From CALZBJ01 sp945619025 (GTDB lineage: Bacteria > Pseudomonadota > Gammaproteobacteria > Cardiobacteriales > Wohlfahrtiimonadaceae): a stretch of 64,000 bases of DNA. Both the position numbers and the translations under genes were made by a program. The stretch's first letter is position 1. The number at the start of each line of letters is the position of its first letter. The notes under the pieces were generated by a model, which did no database searches, was not told where the DNA came from, and was given only the letters and a program-made list of their open reading frames with translations. Location of the stretch: assembly GCA_945619025.1 (NCBI GenBank), contig CALZBJ010000001.1, positions 186,001 through 250,000 of the forward strand, in the 5' to 3' direction. Positions 1 to 7,922 of this stretch are shown piece by piece.

Positions 1-930
1 CTCGCGAACAATCGTATTCATCTTGCTAAAATCAAGCTGAGGATCGACCCCTTGAGAATACATATTCATCGCAACGGTGACTAAATCCACATTTCCCGTA
101 CGCTCGCCATGACCAAATAAGCAACCTTCAACACGGTCAGCGCCCGCCATTAATGCAAGCTCGGTTGCCGCAACGGCGCAGCCTCGGTCATTATGCACAT
201 GCGCACTAATCACCACCGAATCACGACATGAGATATGATCGCAGAACCACTCAATTTGGTCGGCATAAACGTTCGGTGTCGCCACTTCAATCGTTGCTGG
301 TAAGTTTAAAATAAGCGGTTTTTCAGGCGTTGGCTGATAGACATCAATCACCGCTTCGCACACCTCTAACGCAAAGGAAAGCTCTGTATCACAGAAAACC
401 TCAGGCGAATACTCAAAGAACCAATCGGTTTCGGGATATTTTTCCGCTTCCGCTTTAATTAATGTCGCGCCTTTAACCGCAAGCGCCTTCACCTCATCCA
501 TCTCCATATTAAATACGACGCGGCGGAATGTAGGTGAAGTGGCGTTATAGCTATGAATAATCGCTGTTTTGCACCCTTTTAATGCTTCAAAGGTGCGCTC
601 AATCAAATCTTGACGTGACTGAGTTAACACTTGAATCGTCACATCCTCAGGAATGCGATTTTCATCGATTAATTTACGCACAAAGTTAAATTCGGTGTCT
701 GAGGCTGATGGGAAACCCACTTCAATCTCTTTAAATCCGCACTCAAGTAAAAGATCAAACATCCGGATTTTTTGCTCAACGCTCATCGGCTCAACAAGCG
801 ACTGATTTCCATCACGCAAGTCAGAACTTAACCAACGTGGCGCTTTTTCGATCTCATTATCGGGCCAGGTACGGTTTTTGTAATTTGGGACTTGGAAACG
901 TTCGTATTTGGTTTGAGGATTCTTAATCAT
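1..930 (-). CDS. leuA: 2-isopropylmalate synthase, LeuA2 type (partial, C-terminus outside the window)
   Basis: Condenses acetyl-CoA with 2-oxoisovalerate, the first committed step of leucine synthesis. Codons 1-310 are visible from an ATG at 930, preceded by a good Shine-Dalgarno (GGAGAAAG); the frame runs off the window edge without a stop. The N-terminal extension ending in KAPRWLSSDLRDGNQ, the metal-site RDGN, and the later SAHVHNDRG and FGHGERTGN motifs identify the HMGL-like TIM barrel. The long N-terminus before the barrel matches the LeuA2 (about 560-residue) branch rather than the enterobacterial 523-residue type. The LeuA regulatory domain lies outside. A roughly 280-nt structured leader precedes it. 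Confidence 0.93.
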   Translation of the reverse strand, partial: MIKNPQTKYERFQVPNYKNRTWPDNEIEKAPRWLSSDLRDGNQSLVEPMSVEQKIRMFDLLLECGFKEIEVGFPSASDTEFNFVRKLIDENRIPEDVTIQVLTQSRQDLIERTFEALKGCKTAIIHSYNATSPTFRRVVFNMEMDEVKALAVKGATLIKAEAEKYPETDWFFEYSPEVFCDTELSFALEVCEAVIDVYQPTPEKPLILNLPATIEVATPNVYADQIEWFCDHISCRDSVVISAHVHNDRGCAVAATELALMAGADRVEGCLFGHGERTGNVDLVTVAMNMYSQGVDPQLDFSKMNTIVRE

Positions 931-1210
931 TTTTCTTTCTCCAGTATGTTTTAAATTCGTCTGTATCGTTACTTAGGGGAATTTTTAGTGTAAATATTCA
1001 TTAGCGCCTAACCCTTAATTCTGCATCATTATTGTTACGGCAAAATTAAGACAAAACGCTCCTAAGTCGCTGCCACATCGTGATGGCAAACCAGCGAATG
1101 ACTTTTAGAAAAATGTAATCAAATCGGGGGGGAGTTAAAGAGACTCTACTTATATGTATTTTTTTCACAATAAAAAACCAACCATTAAAACAACTAAATT
1201 AAATCCAATA
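931..1210 (-). promoter_or_regulatory. leuA 5' leader with hairpins and a possible 10-codon leader peptide
   Basis: No gene fits between leuA and yggX. Read on the minus strand, the leader contains a hairpin at 1014-1050 (CTTAATT/AATTAAG, then TGC/GCA) and a second at 1071-1088 (TGCCA/TGGCA) that competes with a CGCTG/CAGCG pairing (1068-1072 with 1092-1096). An ATG at 1078 opens a 10-codon frame (MWQRLRSVLS, stop at 1046-1048) whose stop lies in the first hairpin; it holds two Leu codons and one Val codon but has no clear ribosome binding site. Attenuation of leuA is plausible but unproven. Confidence 0.4.
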
Positions 1211-1245
1211 AAAAGCTGTAACTAGCAAAGTGTGCTAATTACAGC
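1211..1245 (-). terminator. Rho-independent terminator after yggX
   Basis: The stem GCTGTAA/TTACAGC (1215-1221 with 1239-1245) continues through one mismatch into TAGCA/TGCTA. On the minus strand it is followed by a short T run. It lies 105 nt after the yggX stop and upstream of the leuA leader, so it separates the two transcription units. Confidence 0.7.
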
Positions 1246-1349
1246 AGGATAAGTCGTAGTAATTGGTTGATTTCTATTTTTGTCTTCATAACTTTTACAT
1301 TAAAGCTATTTCGGACAATCGTCAAGCCTTTTAAGGGCTTTTTACGAAA

Positions 1350-1619
1350 TTATTTTTCAGGGACAAATTCATCCGGAAGATCGCCGCCCGTTCCGAAGAA
1401 AAATTCTTCCATCTGTTTCTCAACAAATGCACGCGCTTGAGGATCCATAGGATCGATACGATACTCATTAATTAGAATGGTTTGATGACGGAGCCAATCG
1501 TTCCACGCTTCTTGTGAAACTTGCTCAAAAATACGTTTACCAAGCTCACCTGGATAAGGTAAGCGAGCTAAGCCTGCTGCTCGTTTTTTTAACTTTACGC
1601 ACTCAACTTCACGACTCAT
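1350..1619 (-). CDS. yggX: Probable Fe(2+)-trafficking protein YggX
   Basis: Small cytoplasmic protein (89 aa, the usual family length) linked to iron handling and protection of Fe-S clusters from oxidation. The family signature is clear: conserved N-terminal VECVKLKK, then LPYPGELGKRIFE, the QEAW..W..HQT..INE helix and the C-terminal FFFG segment. The CVKLK cysteine (Cys7) is the conserved one. The ATG at 1619 is preceded by GGAGATA. It follows prs in the same direction, but a terminator-like hairpin lies in the 94-nt gap, so it probably has its own promoter there. Confidence 0.95.
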   Translation of the reverse strand: MSREVECVKLKKRAAGLARLPYPGELGKRIFEQVSQEAWNDWLRHQTILINEYRIDPMDPQARAFVEKQMEEFFFGTGGDLPDEFVPEK

Positions 1620-1642
1620 ATCTTATCTCCTATCGTTATAAA

Positions 1643-1669
1643 CAAAAGAAGACGCAATATAGCGTCTTC
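1643..1669 (-). terminator. Rho-independent terminator after prs
   Basis: An 8-bp stem GAAGACGC/GCGTCTTC (1648-1655 with 1662-1669) with a 6-nt loop is followed on the minus strand by TTTTGTTT. It lies 45 nt after the prs stop and immediately upstream of yggX. Confidence 0.8.
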
Positions 1670-1713
1670 CTCTCTTAATCACAAACATTTCGTTGGGTTT
1701 GAGCCCATCTTTA

Positions 1714-2670
1714 TTAAGCGTTTGCGAATAATGTACTGACCGATTCTTCGTTATGAATACGTTCAATCGTTTCAGCGATGATGTTTGAGATTGAAATCAC
1801 ACGGATTTTCGGGCATTCTTTTGCCGCATCTCGTAATGGAATTGTATCCGTTACAACCATTTCATCAAGGCCTGAGTTTTGGATATTCTCAATCGCTTTT
1901 CCTGAAAAGATTGGGTGAGTACAGTATGCTTTAACTGACGCAGCGCCCTTCTCTTTAAGGATTTTCGAGGCTGATGAAAGCGTTCCCGCTGTATCTACAA
2001 TGTCATCAACAATAATGCAGTTTTTGCCTTTTACATCACCGATAATATTCATCACTTCCGCAACGTTTGGCGCAGGACGACGTTTATCGATAATGACTAA
2101 ATCCGCACCTGGAATCTGTTTCGCTACCGCACGCGCACGAAGCACGCCGCCAACATCCGGTGACACAACGGCCACATTTTCACCTGCGCCTGCCATGATA
2201 TCTTCATGGATTACAGGAGATGCGTAGATGTTATCTACGGGGATTTCAAAGAATCCTTGGATTTGGTCTGCGTGAAGGTCGATGGTAAGAACACGGTCAC
2301 AGCCGACGCTTGTGAGCATGTTTGCCACAACTTTAGCTGAGATCGGAACACGCGCTGAACGTGGACGACGATCTTGACGAGAGTAGCCAAAATATGGGAT
2401 AACCGCAGTAATTCTGCGAGCGGACGCACGACGCATAGCATCTAACGCCACCATTAACTCCATAATATTGTCATTGGTTGGATAACAGGTAGGCTGAATA
2501 AAAAAGACATCCTTACCGCGAACATTCTCATTTATGGAGATCATTACTTCCCCATCAGAAAAACGACCGACAGTAGCATCCCCTAACTCAAGCCCTAAAT
2601 GTTTGACCACTTTCTTAGCGAGTTCAGGATTGGCGTTTCCGGCAAACACCATCATCTGCTCTTTGCTCAT
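1714..2670 (-). CDS. prs: Ribose-phosphate pyrophosphokinase (PRPP synthetase)
   Basis: Makes PRPP from ribose 5-phosphate and ATP, feeding purine, pyrimidine, NAD, His and Trp synthesis. At 318 aa it has normal class I length. Visible landmarks are the N-terminal FAGNANPELA with the regulatory flexible loop, the FGYSRQDRR ATP-binding segment, the DLHADQIQGFF metal-binding motif, VVSPDVGG, and the PRPP-binding loop VDDIVDTAGT near residues 220-229. The ATG at 2670 has AAGGA at good spacing. A promoter is visible at 2721-2749. It is transcribed alone, away from the upstream tRNA-Gln. Confidence 0.97.
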   Translation of the reverse strand: MSKEQMMVFAGNANPELAKKVVKHLGLELGDATVGRFSDGEVMISINENVRGKDVFFIQPTCYPTNDNIMELMVALDAMRRASARRITAVIPYFGYSRQDRRPRSARVPISAKVVANMLTSVGCDRVLTIDLHADQIQGFFEIPVDNIYASPVIHEDIMAGAGENVAVVSPDVGGVLRARAVAKQIPGADLVIIDKRRPAPNVAEVMNIIGDVKGKNCIIVDDIVDTAGTLSSASKILKEKGAASVKAYCTHPIFSGKAIENIQNSGLDEMVVTDTIPLRDAAKECPKIRVISISNIIAETIERIHNEESVSTLFANA

Positions 2671-2720
2671 GACAAAGATTCCTTTTTGTTTCTGTTGTAG
2701 ATTGTTGGGAATTGTATATT

Positions 2721-2749
2721 AGAATATAGGCATTGCTGAGGCATGTAAA
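2721..2749 (-). promoter_or_regulatory. Sigma-70-type promoter for prs
   Basis: The -35 TTTACA (2744-2749) and -10 TATTCT (2721-2726) are separated by 17 bp, about 50 nt upstream of the prs start codon. The match to consensus is good at -35 and moderate at -10. Confidence 0.5.
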
Positions 2750-2811
2750 GGGGCATTTTCATTTTAGATCATATGTTAGAAAATAATTACAGGCGCAATA
2801 CCTAAAAAAGT

Positions 2812-2886
2812 TGGCTGGGCTACCAGGATTCGAACCTGGGAATGGCGGGATCAAAACCCGCTGCCTTACCGCTTGGCTATAGCCCA
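2812..2886 (-). tRNA. tRNA-Gln (TTG anticodon)
   Basis: A 75-nt cloverleaf with genomically encoded CCA. The acceptor TGGGCTA pairs with TAGCCCA, the anticodon stem GCGGG/CCCGC encloses loop TTTTGAT with anticodon TTG, and the T-arm has GGTTCGAATCC. The TTG anticodon reads CAA and CAG. It has its own near-consensus promoter 15 nt upstream. Confidence 0.95.
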
Positions 2887-2900
2887 TCTGAGGAACATCT

Positions 2901-2928
2901 ATTATATAGATAATTTTCAGCTTGTCTA
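2901..2928 (-). promoter_or_regulatory. Strong promoter for tRNA-Gln
   Basis: A perfect -10 TATAAT (2901-2906) lies 16 bp from -35 TAGACA (2923-2928). The -10 ends 14 nt before the mature tRNA 5' end. Confidence 0.7.
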
Positions 2929-3056
2929 GTCGATTTACTGTTTAATTATTAACCAGTGGGGAGGGCTTTTTTGTTTGCCGTTCCTAACCGACGTGTGAAA
3001 TAATACCATCAATTCTGTTTTCTTCAAGATTAATTTTTATACAACTACTACAAACT

Positions 3057-3632
3057 ATGACAAACCCAATCAAATTCAGCCATTTAGCCCCATTAATTTT
3101 TTCTGGTTTTATTCTTGCGTCTTGCGCAACCACTAATTACACCTCGTTAAATGAGGCCAATCACTATAAGGCGATCGCCCGTTCGGCGGTAAAATCCCCC
3201 GAATTTAATGGGCAAGTGAGCATTATTTGGGATCAAAAAGATCAAACCGAAACAAACATCACCGTTCAAGGCGCATTTGGCCAAGGAAAAACCGATATTA
3301 AGATTACCCCCGTCGTCACATCGATCACAACGGACGGACAAACCTATAAAGGCGAATCCCCCGACGAGCTCTTTTACGCATTAACGGATTTTAAATGGCC
3401 AATCTCGGGCACCAAAGCGTGGCTCTCAGGGAAGCCTGCCGATATAAATAGCGCCACCGAATTAATCTATGACAAACAAAAGCGACTTAGCTCTTTTAAC
3501 GAAGCGGGCTGGCACGTAGAATATCAATCATGGGTTCGCAAGGCTGGCTTAACCCTTCCCGAGCGCATGACCCTCTCCCGTGGCGATGACATTCGCCTCC
3601 GTCTTCTCATCGAACGTTGGATCATTCAATAA
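3057..3632 (+). CDS. lolB: Outer-membrane lipoprotein LolB
   Basis: Receives lipoproteins from periplasmic LolA and inserts them into the outer membrane. The 191-aa product has a lipoprotein signal peptide with lipobox LASC (Cys23) and no Asp at +2, so outer-membrane retention is expected. LolB traits are a beta-rich domain with the FKWPISGTKAWLSG segment, the GWHVEYQSW segment, and a C-terminal ERWII. Its gene overlaps ispE by one base (TAATG), the classic lolB-ispE pairing, which supports the call. Sequence conservation to E. coli LolB looks moderate. No strong Shine-Dalgarno is visible. Confidence 0.85.
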   Translation: MTNPIKFSHLAPLIFSGFILASCATTNYTSLNEANHYKAIARSAVKSPEFNGQVSIIWDQKDQTETNITVQGAFGQGKTDIKITPVVTSITTDGQTYKGESPDELFYALTDFKWPISGTKAWLSGKPADINSATELIYDKQKRLSSFNEAGWHVEYQSWVRKAGLTLPERMTLSRGDDIRLRLLIERWIIQ

Positions 3633-4468
3633 TGAAATACTACTCCTCACCTGCAAAAATTAATCGGATGTTGAAAGTGGTACGCCGCGAGGCTAATGGC
3701 TATCACTATCTACAGACCATTTTCCAATTCACCACATTAAATGATCAGATCGGCTTTAAAAAACGCGCCCACGGTGGCCTGATTTTCCATTATCCTCATG
3801 ATAATTTCTCACTCGATGAAGATTTAATCTATCGCGCCATTGTGTTATTGGAAAAAGAGAGCGGACAAACCTTCCACCTTGAGATCGACCTTATTAAAAA
3901 CCTTCCTATGGGCGGCGGTGTCGGTGGAGGAAGCTCGAATGCAGCCACCACCCTACTCGTTCTCAATCATCTTTATGGTCTTGAACTCTCTACCGAAAAA
4001 TTGATCGAGCTTGGCGCAAAACTTGGCGCGGATGTTCCGATTTTTATCTACGGGAAATCCGCCTGGGCAGAAGGAATCGGCGAGAAACTCCAACCGATTT
4101 CACTTCCGGAAGAAGAGATGCTACTCATAGTGCCGAACATCCCCATCAGTACGCGCAAAGTCTTTGAGAGCGAGCATCTCTCGCGCCACAATCCGCGCCT
4201 TGAGGGGATCTATTTTGATGAATCGCGCAAAATTAATGATTGTGAATCGGCGATTTTCCATCATTACCCCAAAATGAAGCGTTATATGGAACAATTAACG
4301 GCGCTCAATACCGATCCATTTATTACCGGAACCGGCGCCTCAATATATATAGCGAAACCGGATGCCGATACCTTAACGAAAATTAAGGCTCTGGCGAGCG
4401 CGAATGATTGGACACTCCATCCTTTTAACGCGATAAATCAATCGCCGCTCCTTGACGAGCTCAATTAA
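3632..4468 (+). CDS. ispE: 4-diphosphocytidyl-2-C-methyl-D-erythritol kinase
   Basis: GHMP kinase of the non-mevalonate isoprenoid pathway; it phosphorylates CDP-ME at the 2-hydroxyl. The N-terminal YYSSPAKINRML and the glycine-rich ATP loop PMGGGVGGGSSNAA are diagnostic, followed by LGADVPIF and a C-terminal GTGAS motif. I place the start at the ATG overlapping the lolB stop (TAATG), giving 278 aa; an in-frame ATG at 3617 would add five residues inside the lolB coding end. In many bacteria ispE is followed by prs; here prs is nearby but on the other strand. Confidence 0.93.
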   Translation: MKYYSSPAKINRMLKVVRREANGYHYLQTIFQFTTLNDQIGFKKRAHGGLIFHYPHDNFSLDEDLIYRAIVLLEKESGQTFHLEIDLIKNLPMGGGVGGGSSNAATTLLVLNHLYGLELSTEKLIELGAKLGADVPIFIYGKSAWAEGIGEKLQPISLPEEEMLLIVPNIPISTRKVFESEHLSRHNPRLEGIYFDESRKINDCESAIFHHYPKMKRYMEQLTALNTDPFITGTGASIYIAKPDADTLTKIKALASANDWTLHPFNAINQSPLLDELN

Positions 4469-4482
4469 ACTGTTTTATACCA

Positions 4483-4516
4483 CCCCGAAGTCAGTCACTC
4501 TGCTTCGGGGTTTTTT
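4483..4516 (+). terminator. Rho-independent terminator after ispE
   Basis: A perfect 8-bp stem CCCCGAAG/CTTCGGGG (4483-4490 with 4503-4510) is followed by six T residues, 14 nt after the ispE stop. Confidence 0.9.
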
Positions 4517-4669
4517 ATTGCCTGAAATAAGGGAAATGGAGGCATCATAGGCTGCAATTACTGACGTTTCTCTATAATTCTTTACATTTATAGGCAAACA
4601 CATTCCTTTTAACGCTCAAATCGCTTATCCTTATTTGTTTACCCTCTACCTCTTTAAACAAGGAACTCT

Positions 4670-5329
4670 ATGAAAAAGCAACTCCTCCCGATCATGATGG
4701 GCGCACTCATTTTAACCGGTTGTGCAACGGAATCCTCACGCGTGATTGAAAGCCAAAAAGTGGAAACTTATCAAAGCGATTACCGCGGTGTGAAAGCTCC
4801 GATCTCTGTGGGTAAATTTAACAATCAAAGCAGTGCATATAATGGCATTTTCTCCGACGGCGTCGATCGTCTTGGCAATCAAGCGCAAGGAATTTTAGTA
4901 ACGCATCTTCATCAGACCGGCCGGTTTAATGTGTTAAATCGTACGGATCTATCGGTCTTACAGCAAGAAGCCTCCATTAAAAATCAAAAACTCAACCTAA
5001 AAGGCGCGAACTATGTAGTAACCGGCGCGGTGGCGGAATTTGGCCGTAAAGATGTGGGCGATCGCCAACTCTTTGGAATTTTAGGACGCGGAAAAGCACA
5101 AATTGCCTACGCAAAAGTGGATCTTAATGTGGTTGATGCGCGCACCTCTGAGATTGTCTATTCAACCCACGGAGAAGGTGAGTATCAACTCAAAAACCGT
5201 GAAATTGCAGGCTTTGGTGGCACATCGGGATATGACTCAACGTTAAATGGAAAAGTTCTCGATCTTGCCATTCGTGAAGCAGTGAATAACCTCACTCGCG
5301 GCATGGATCAAGGCCAATTTAAACCGTAA
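4670..5329 (+). CDS. CsgG-family outer-membrane lipoprotein
   Basis: Lipoprotein of 219 aa with signal peptide and lipobox LTGC (Cys18), followed by a CsgG/HfaB-type domain: PISVGKFNNQS, GNQAQGILVTHLHQTGRFNVLNR, and the long NYVVTGAVAEFG segment. True CsgG forms the curli secretion pore, but no csgA, csgB, csgE or csgF is nearby, so curli export is unlikely. It is the first gene of a three-lipoprotein operon with DUF4810 and DUF799 proteins, an arrangement also known in Neisseria (the GNA1162 locus). A good AAGGA ribosome binding site precedes the ATG. The function of the trio is not established. Confidence 0.85.
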   Translation: MKKQLLPIMMGALILTGCATESSRVIESQKVETYQSDYRGVKAPISVGKFNNQSSAYNGIFSDGVDRLGNQAQGILVTHLHQTGRFNVLNRTDLSVLQQEASIKNQKLNLKGANYVVTGAVAEFGRKDVGDRQLFGILGRGKAQIAYAKVDLNVVDARTSEIVYSTHGEGEYQLKNREIAGFGGTSGYDSTLNGKVLDLAIREAVNNLTRGMDQGQFKP

Positions 5330-5359
5330 TCTCGCCGCTTTAATCAAAAAGGATCGTCT

Positions 5360-5719
5360 ATGACCATCAAAAAATGGGGCGTTTTACTGGTTGCCGGGGT
5401 GATTTTATCCGCCTGCGCCAATACGCAACGCGCCAAACCTCTCTATGCGTGGGGCCATTACGAGCCCTCGCTCTACGCCTATTTCAAGGGCGATAACAAT
5501 TACAATGCAGAATACATTACTAAGTTAGAAGCGGATATCGAAAAAGCGAGCGCCAAAAATGAAGCGATTGCTCCCGGTGTCTACGCGCATTTAGGCCTGC
5601 TTTATGCGAGCTTAAATCGTCTTCCTGAAGCAAAAAATGCCTTTAACGAAGAGAAACGCCTGCACCCCGATTCTGCACACTTTATGAACTTTTTAATGAC
5701 TCAAAAAGGAGTGCGCTAA
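5360..5719 (+). CDS. DUF4810-family lipoprotein
   Basis: A 119-aa lipoprotein with lipobox LSAC (Cys19). The mature N-terminus (KPLYAWGHYEPSLYAYFKGD) carries the Tyr/Trp-rich signature of DUF4810. The C-terminal half (APGVYAHLGLLYASLNRLPEAKNAF) is one TPR-like helix pair. It lies 30 nt after the CsgG-like gene and overlaps the next start codon by one base (TAATG), so the three are translated together. Probably a periplasmic or outer-membrane partner of the other two; no biochemical role can be assigned. Confidence 0.85.
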   Translation: MTIKKWGVLLVAGVILSACANTQRAKPLYAWGHYEPSLYAYFKGDNNYNAEYITKLEADIEKASAKNEAIAPGVYAHLGLLYASLNRLPEAKNAFNEEKRLHPDSAHFMNFLMTQKGVR

Positions 5720-6414
5720 TGGCTATTTTCTCTCTTAAAAAAGCATTAAACCGCGGCGCAATTTTGCTTGGCATGGGGGTTTTCTTAACCGGATGCCTCA
5801 GCACTACGCCGCCGAAAGAGTACGATTACAGCGCATTTAAAGCGAGTGACCCACACTCCATCTTAGTGCTCCCACCGATCAATAACACCCCTGAACCGCT
5901 TGCGAGCGATGCGATTTTATCTGCGGTTAGCTACCCGATTGCCGAATCAGGCTATTATGTCGTTCCGGTGAGTTTAGTGCGTGAAACCTTGCGTCAAAAT
6001 GGTGTGTTAACCCCTGATGATGCTCAGCAAATTAGCCGTAAAAAATTGCATCAAATCTTCGGCGCGGACGCAATTTTATATCTCACCGTAACCAGCTACG
6101 GCACGAGCTATCAGGTGATTAATAGTGAAACCCGCGTTGCCATCAATGGCGAACTTGTTGATGCCCGCACCGACGCAAAACTATGGGATGGCGCACGCAC
6201 CGTTAGCGAATCGAGTAACGATGGCAATAACTCAGCAATCGGCGCACTTTTAAGCGCGGTTGTGAGCCAAATTAGCGCCACCGTTTCCGATTACAGCTAT
6301 GAAGTTGGGCAAAAAACGAGTCGCACCCTGCTCTCAGCCGGTTATCGCGACAATATTCTCCACGGCCCATACTCACCCCATTATTGGAAAGAGAAAAAAA
6401 TCGACGAAAAATAA
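5719..6414 (+). CDS. DUF799 (GNA1162-like) lipoprotein
   Basis: A 231-aa lipoprotein with lipobox LTGC (Cys26). The mature domain opens with the family-typical KEYDYSAFKASDPHSILVLPP and NNTPEP, followed by an alpha/beta fold (ESGYYVVPVSLVRETLRQNG, FGADAILYLTVTSYG). DUF799 members resemble the TolB N-terminal fold and include the Neisseria GNA1162 surface antigen. It is the last gene of the CsgG-DUF4810-DUF799 operon, translationally coupled to the gene before it. A terminator follows that overlaps the stop codon of the convergent permease gene. Confidence 0.85.
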   Translation: MAIFSLKKALNRGAILLGMGVFLTGCLSTTPPKEYDYSAFKASDPHSILVLPPINNTPEPLASDAILSAVSYPIAESGYYVVPVSLVRETLRQNGVLTPDDAQQISRKKLHQIFGADAILYLTVTSYGTSYQVINSETRVAINGELVDARTDAKLWDGARTVSESSNDGNNSAIGALLSAVVSQISATVSDYSYEVGQKTSRTLLSAGYRDNILHGPYSPHYWKEKKIDEK

Positions 6415-6460
6415 AACCCCGTCGTTTTAATTGCTTTAATTATTATAATTGATGCAAATC

Positions 6461-6490
6461 GCCCAAAGGGATCGCTCTTTGGGCTTTTTT
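6461..6490 (+). terminator. Terminator of the three-lipoprotein operon
   Basis: The 8-bp stem GCCCAAAG/CTTTGGGC (6461-6468 with 6477-6484) is followed by TTTTTT. Its T tract overlaps the TAA (6489-6491, minus strand) of the convergent permease gene, so the intergenic space is minimal. Confidence 0.85.
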
Positions 6491-7853
6491 ATGTGCGCTT
6501 ACGATAGAAAATCCCGTAAACGCCGATCAATAACGCAATCCATAATAATCCTACCCAAAGCGCACTGCGAGTATTGTCGTAGACTCCCAGCATCACAATA
6601 GTAAAGAGGATAAAAAGTAGCGCGATGATCGGACCGATCGGCCAAAACAGTACCGGAAATGCGAGCTGATCAACCTCATTTTGTGACATTTTTAACCGCA
6701 TCGCCATCTGCGATAACAAAATCATTAGCCACACCAACACCGTTGCAAAGGTCGCAAGCGCAGCAATAATAAAGAAGAGACCATCGTGATAGAAATAATT
6801 GAGCACCACACCGACAATTAAGGTCCCGCTCATCACAAATACCGCATTGCTTGGCACCCCTTTTTGTGATAATTTCCCGAGCCAGCTCGGCGCTTGATTT
6901 TGTTCCGAAAGCCCGTGAATCATCCGCCCTGCGCCATAGAGATCACTATTGATCGCGGAAACGGCTGCGGTGACCACCACAAAATTAAGCAGATCGGCCG
7001 CCCAATGAATCCCTAAACGCTCAAAAATCAGCACAAATGGACTGCCATCAATGCCGATTTGATGCCAAGGAATGAGCGCCATAATAATGCCGATCGCCAT
7101 CACATAAAAAAGGAGAATCCGAAATGGAATGGTGTTGATCGCTTTGGGAATGCTCTCGTGGGAATCTTTCGCTTCAATAATGGTGAGCCCGATCACCTCA
7201 ATCCCGCCAAATGCAAAAACGACGACCGAGAGCGCCATTAAAAATCCGGTCACTCCATTGGGGAAAAAGCCGCCCTCTTTCCAGAGATTAGTGAGCGTTG
7301 GCGCATATTCACTGCCCTCTCCATGATGCTCAAATCCAAAGAGCAAAATGGAGACACCCGCCACAATCATGCCGACAATGGCGAGCACTTTAATCATCGA
7401 AAGCCAAAATTCAAATTCCCCATAGACTTTAACCGGCATAAGATTAAATCCGCCGATTAAAAAGGTCACGCCGAGCGTCCAAATCCACGGATCAACACTT
7501 GGGTACCAAAACTTCATATAAGTGGCAAATGCGGTGATATCAGCAAGACAAACCAGCGCCATCTCAAAGACATAGGACCAGCCGGTGATAAATCCTGCAA
7601 GCGGCGAAATATAGAGGGTTGCATAACTGCCAAAGGAGCCCGAAAGCGGCTTACGGAGCGCCATCTCACCAAGTGAGCGCATCACAAAAAAGACCGCAAG
7701 CCCCGCAATCACATAGGCGAGCAACACCGAAGGTCCTGCCAGTTGAATCGCATTACTCGAGCCGTAAAAAAGCCCCGTTCCGATCGCGGAACCGAGCGCA
7801 ATTAAGTAAATGTGGCGTTTTTTCAAGCCTTGCTGAAATGAAGGTTCACTCAT
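6489..7853 (-). CDS. Amino-acid permease of the APC superfamily (AAT/ProY-like)
   Basis: Inner-membrane amino-acid:cation symporter of 454 aa with about 12 hydrophobic segments. The first helix carries the APC signature IALGSAIGTGLFYGS, followed by AGPSVLLAYVIAG and the MRSLGEMA loop. The segment FAFGGIEVIGLTIIEAKD is typical of the AAT family that includes ProY, AroP and LysP. Substrate cannot be fixed from sequence; proline or a neutral or aromatic amino acid is most likely. It lies 69 nt after the radical-SAM gene on the same strand and may be co-transcribed with it. Confidence 0.88.
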   Translation of the reverse strand: MSEPSFQQGLKKRHIYLIALGSAIGTGLFYGSSNAIQLAGPSVLLAYVIAGLAVFFVMRSLGEMALRKPLSGSFGSYATLYISPLAGFITGWSYVFEMALVCLADITAFATYMKFWYPSVDPWIWTLGVTFLIGGFNLMPVKVYGEFEFWLSMIKVLAIVGMIVAGVSILLFGFEHHGEGSEYAPTLTNLWKEGGFFPNGVTGFLMALSVVVFAFGGIEVIGLTIIEAKDSHESIPKAINTIPFRILLFYVMAIGIIMALIPWHQIGIDGSPFVLIFERLGIHWAADLLNFVVVTAAVSAINSDLYGAGRMIHGLSEQNQAPSWLGKLSQKGVPSNAVFVMSGTLIVGVVLNYFYHDGLFFIIAALATFATVLVWLMILLSQMAMRLKMSQNEVDQLAFPVLFWPIGPIIALLFILFTIVMLGVYDNTRSALWVGLLWIALLIGVYGIFYRKRT

Positions 7854-7922
7854 GTCTCAATCCTTGAGGGCGTTAGTGAATAGATGGATGCCTGACCATT
7901 GTCTGCCGTTATCAATGATCGG

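Noticed and set aside
1325..1343. Plus-strand AAGCC/GGGCTT hairpin followed by T residues
   Set aside because: No plus-strand gene lies upstream, and on the minus strand it lacks a T run; probably incidental.
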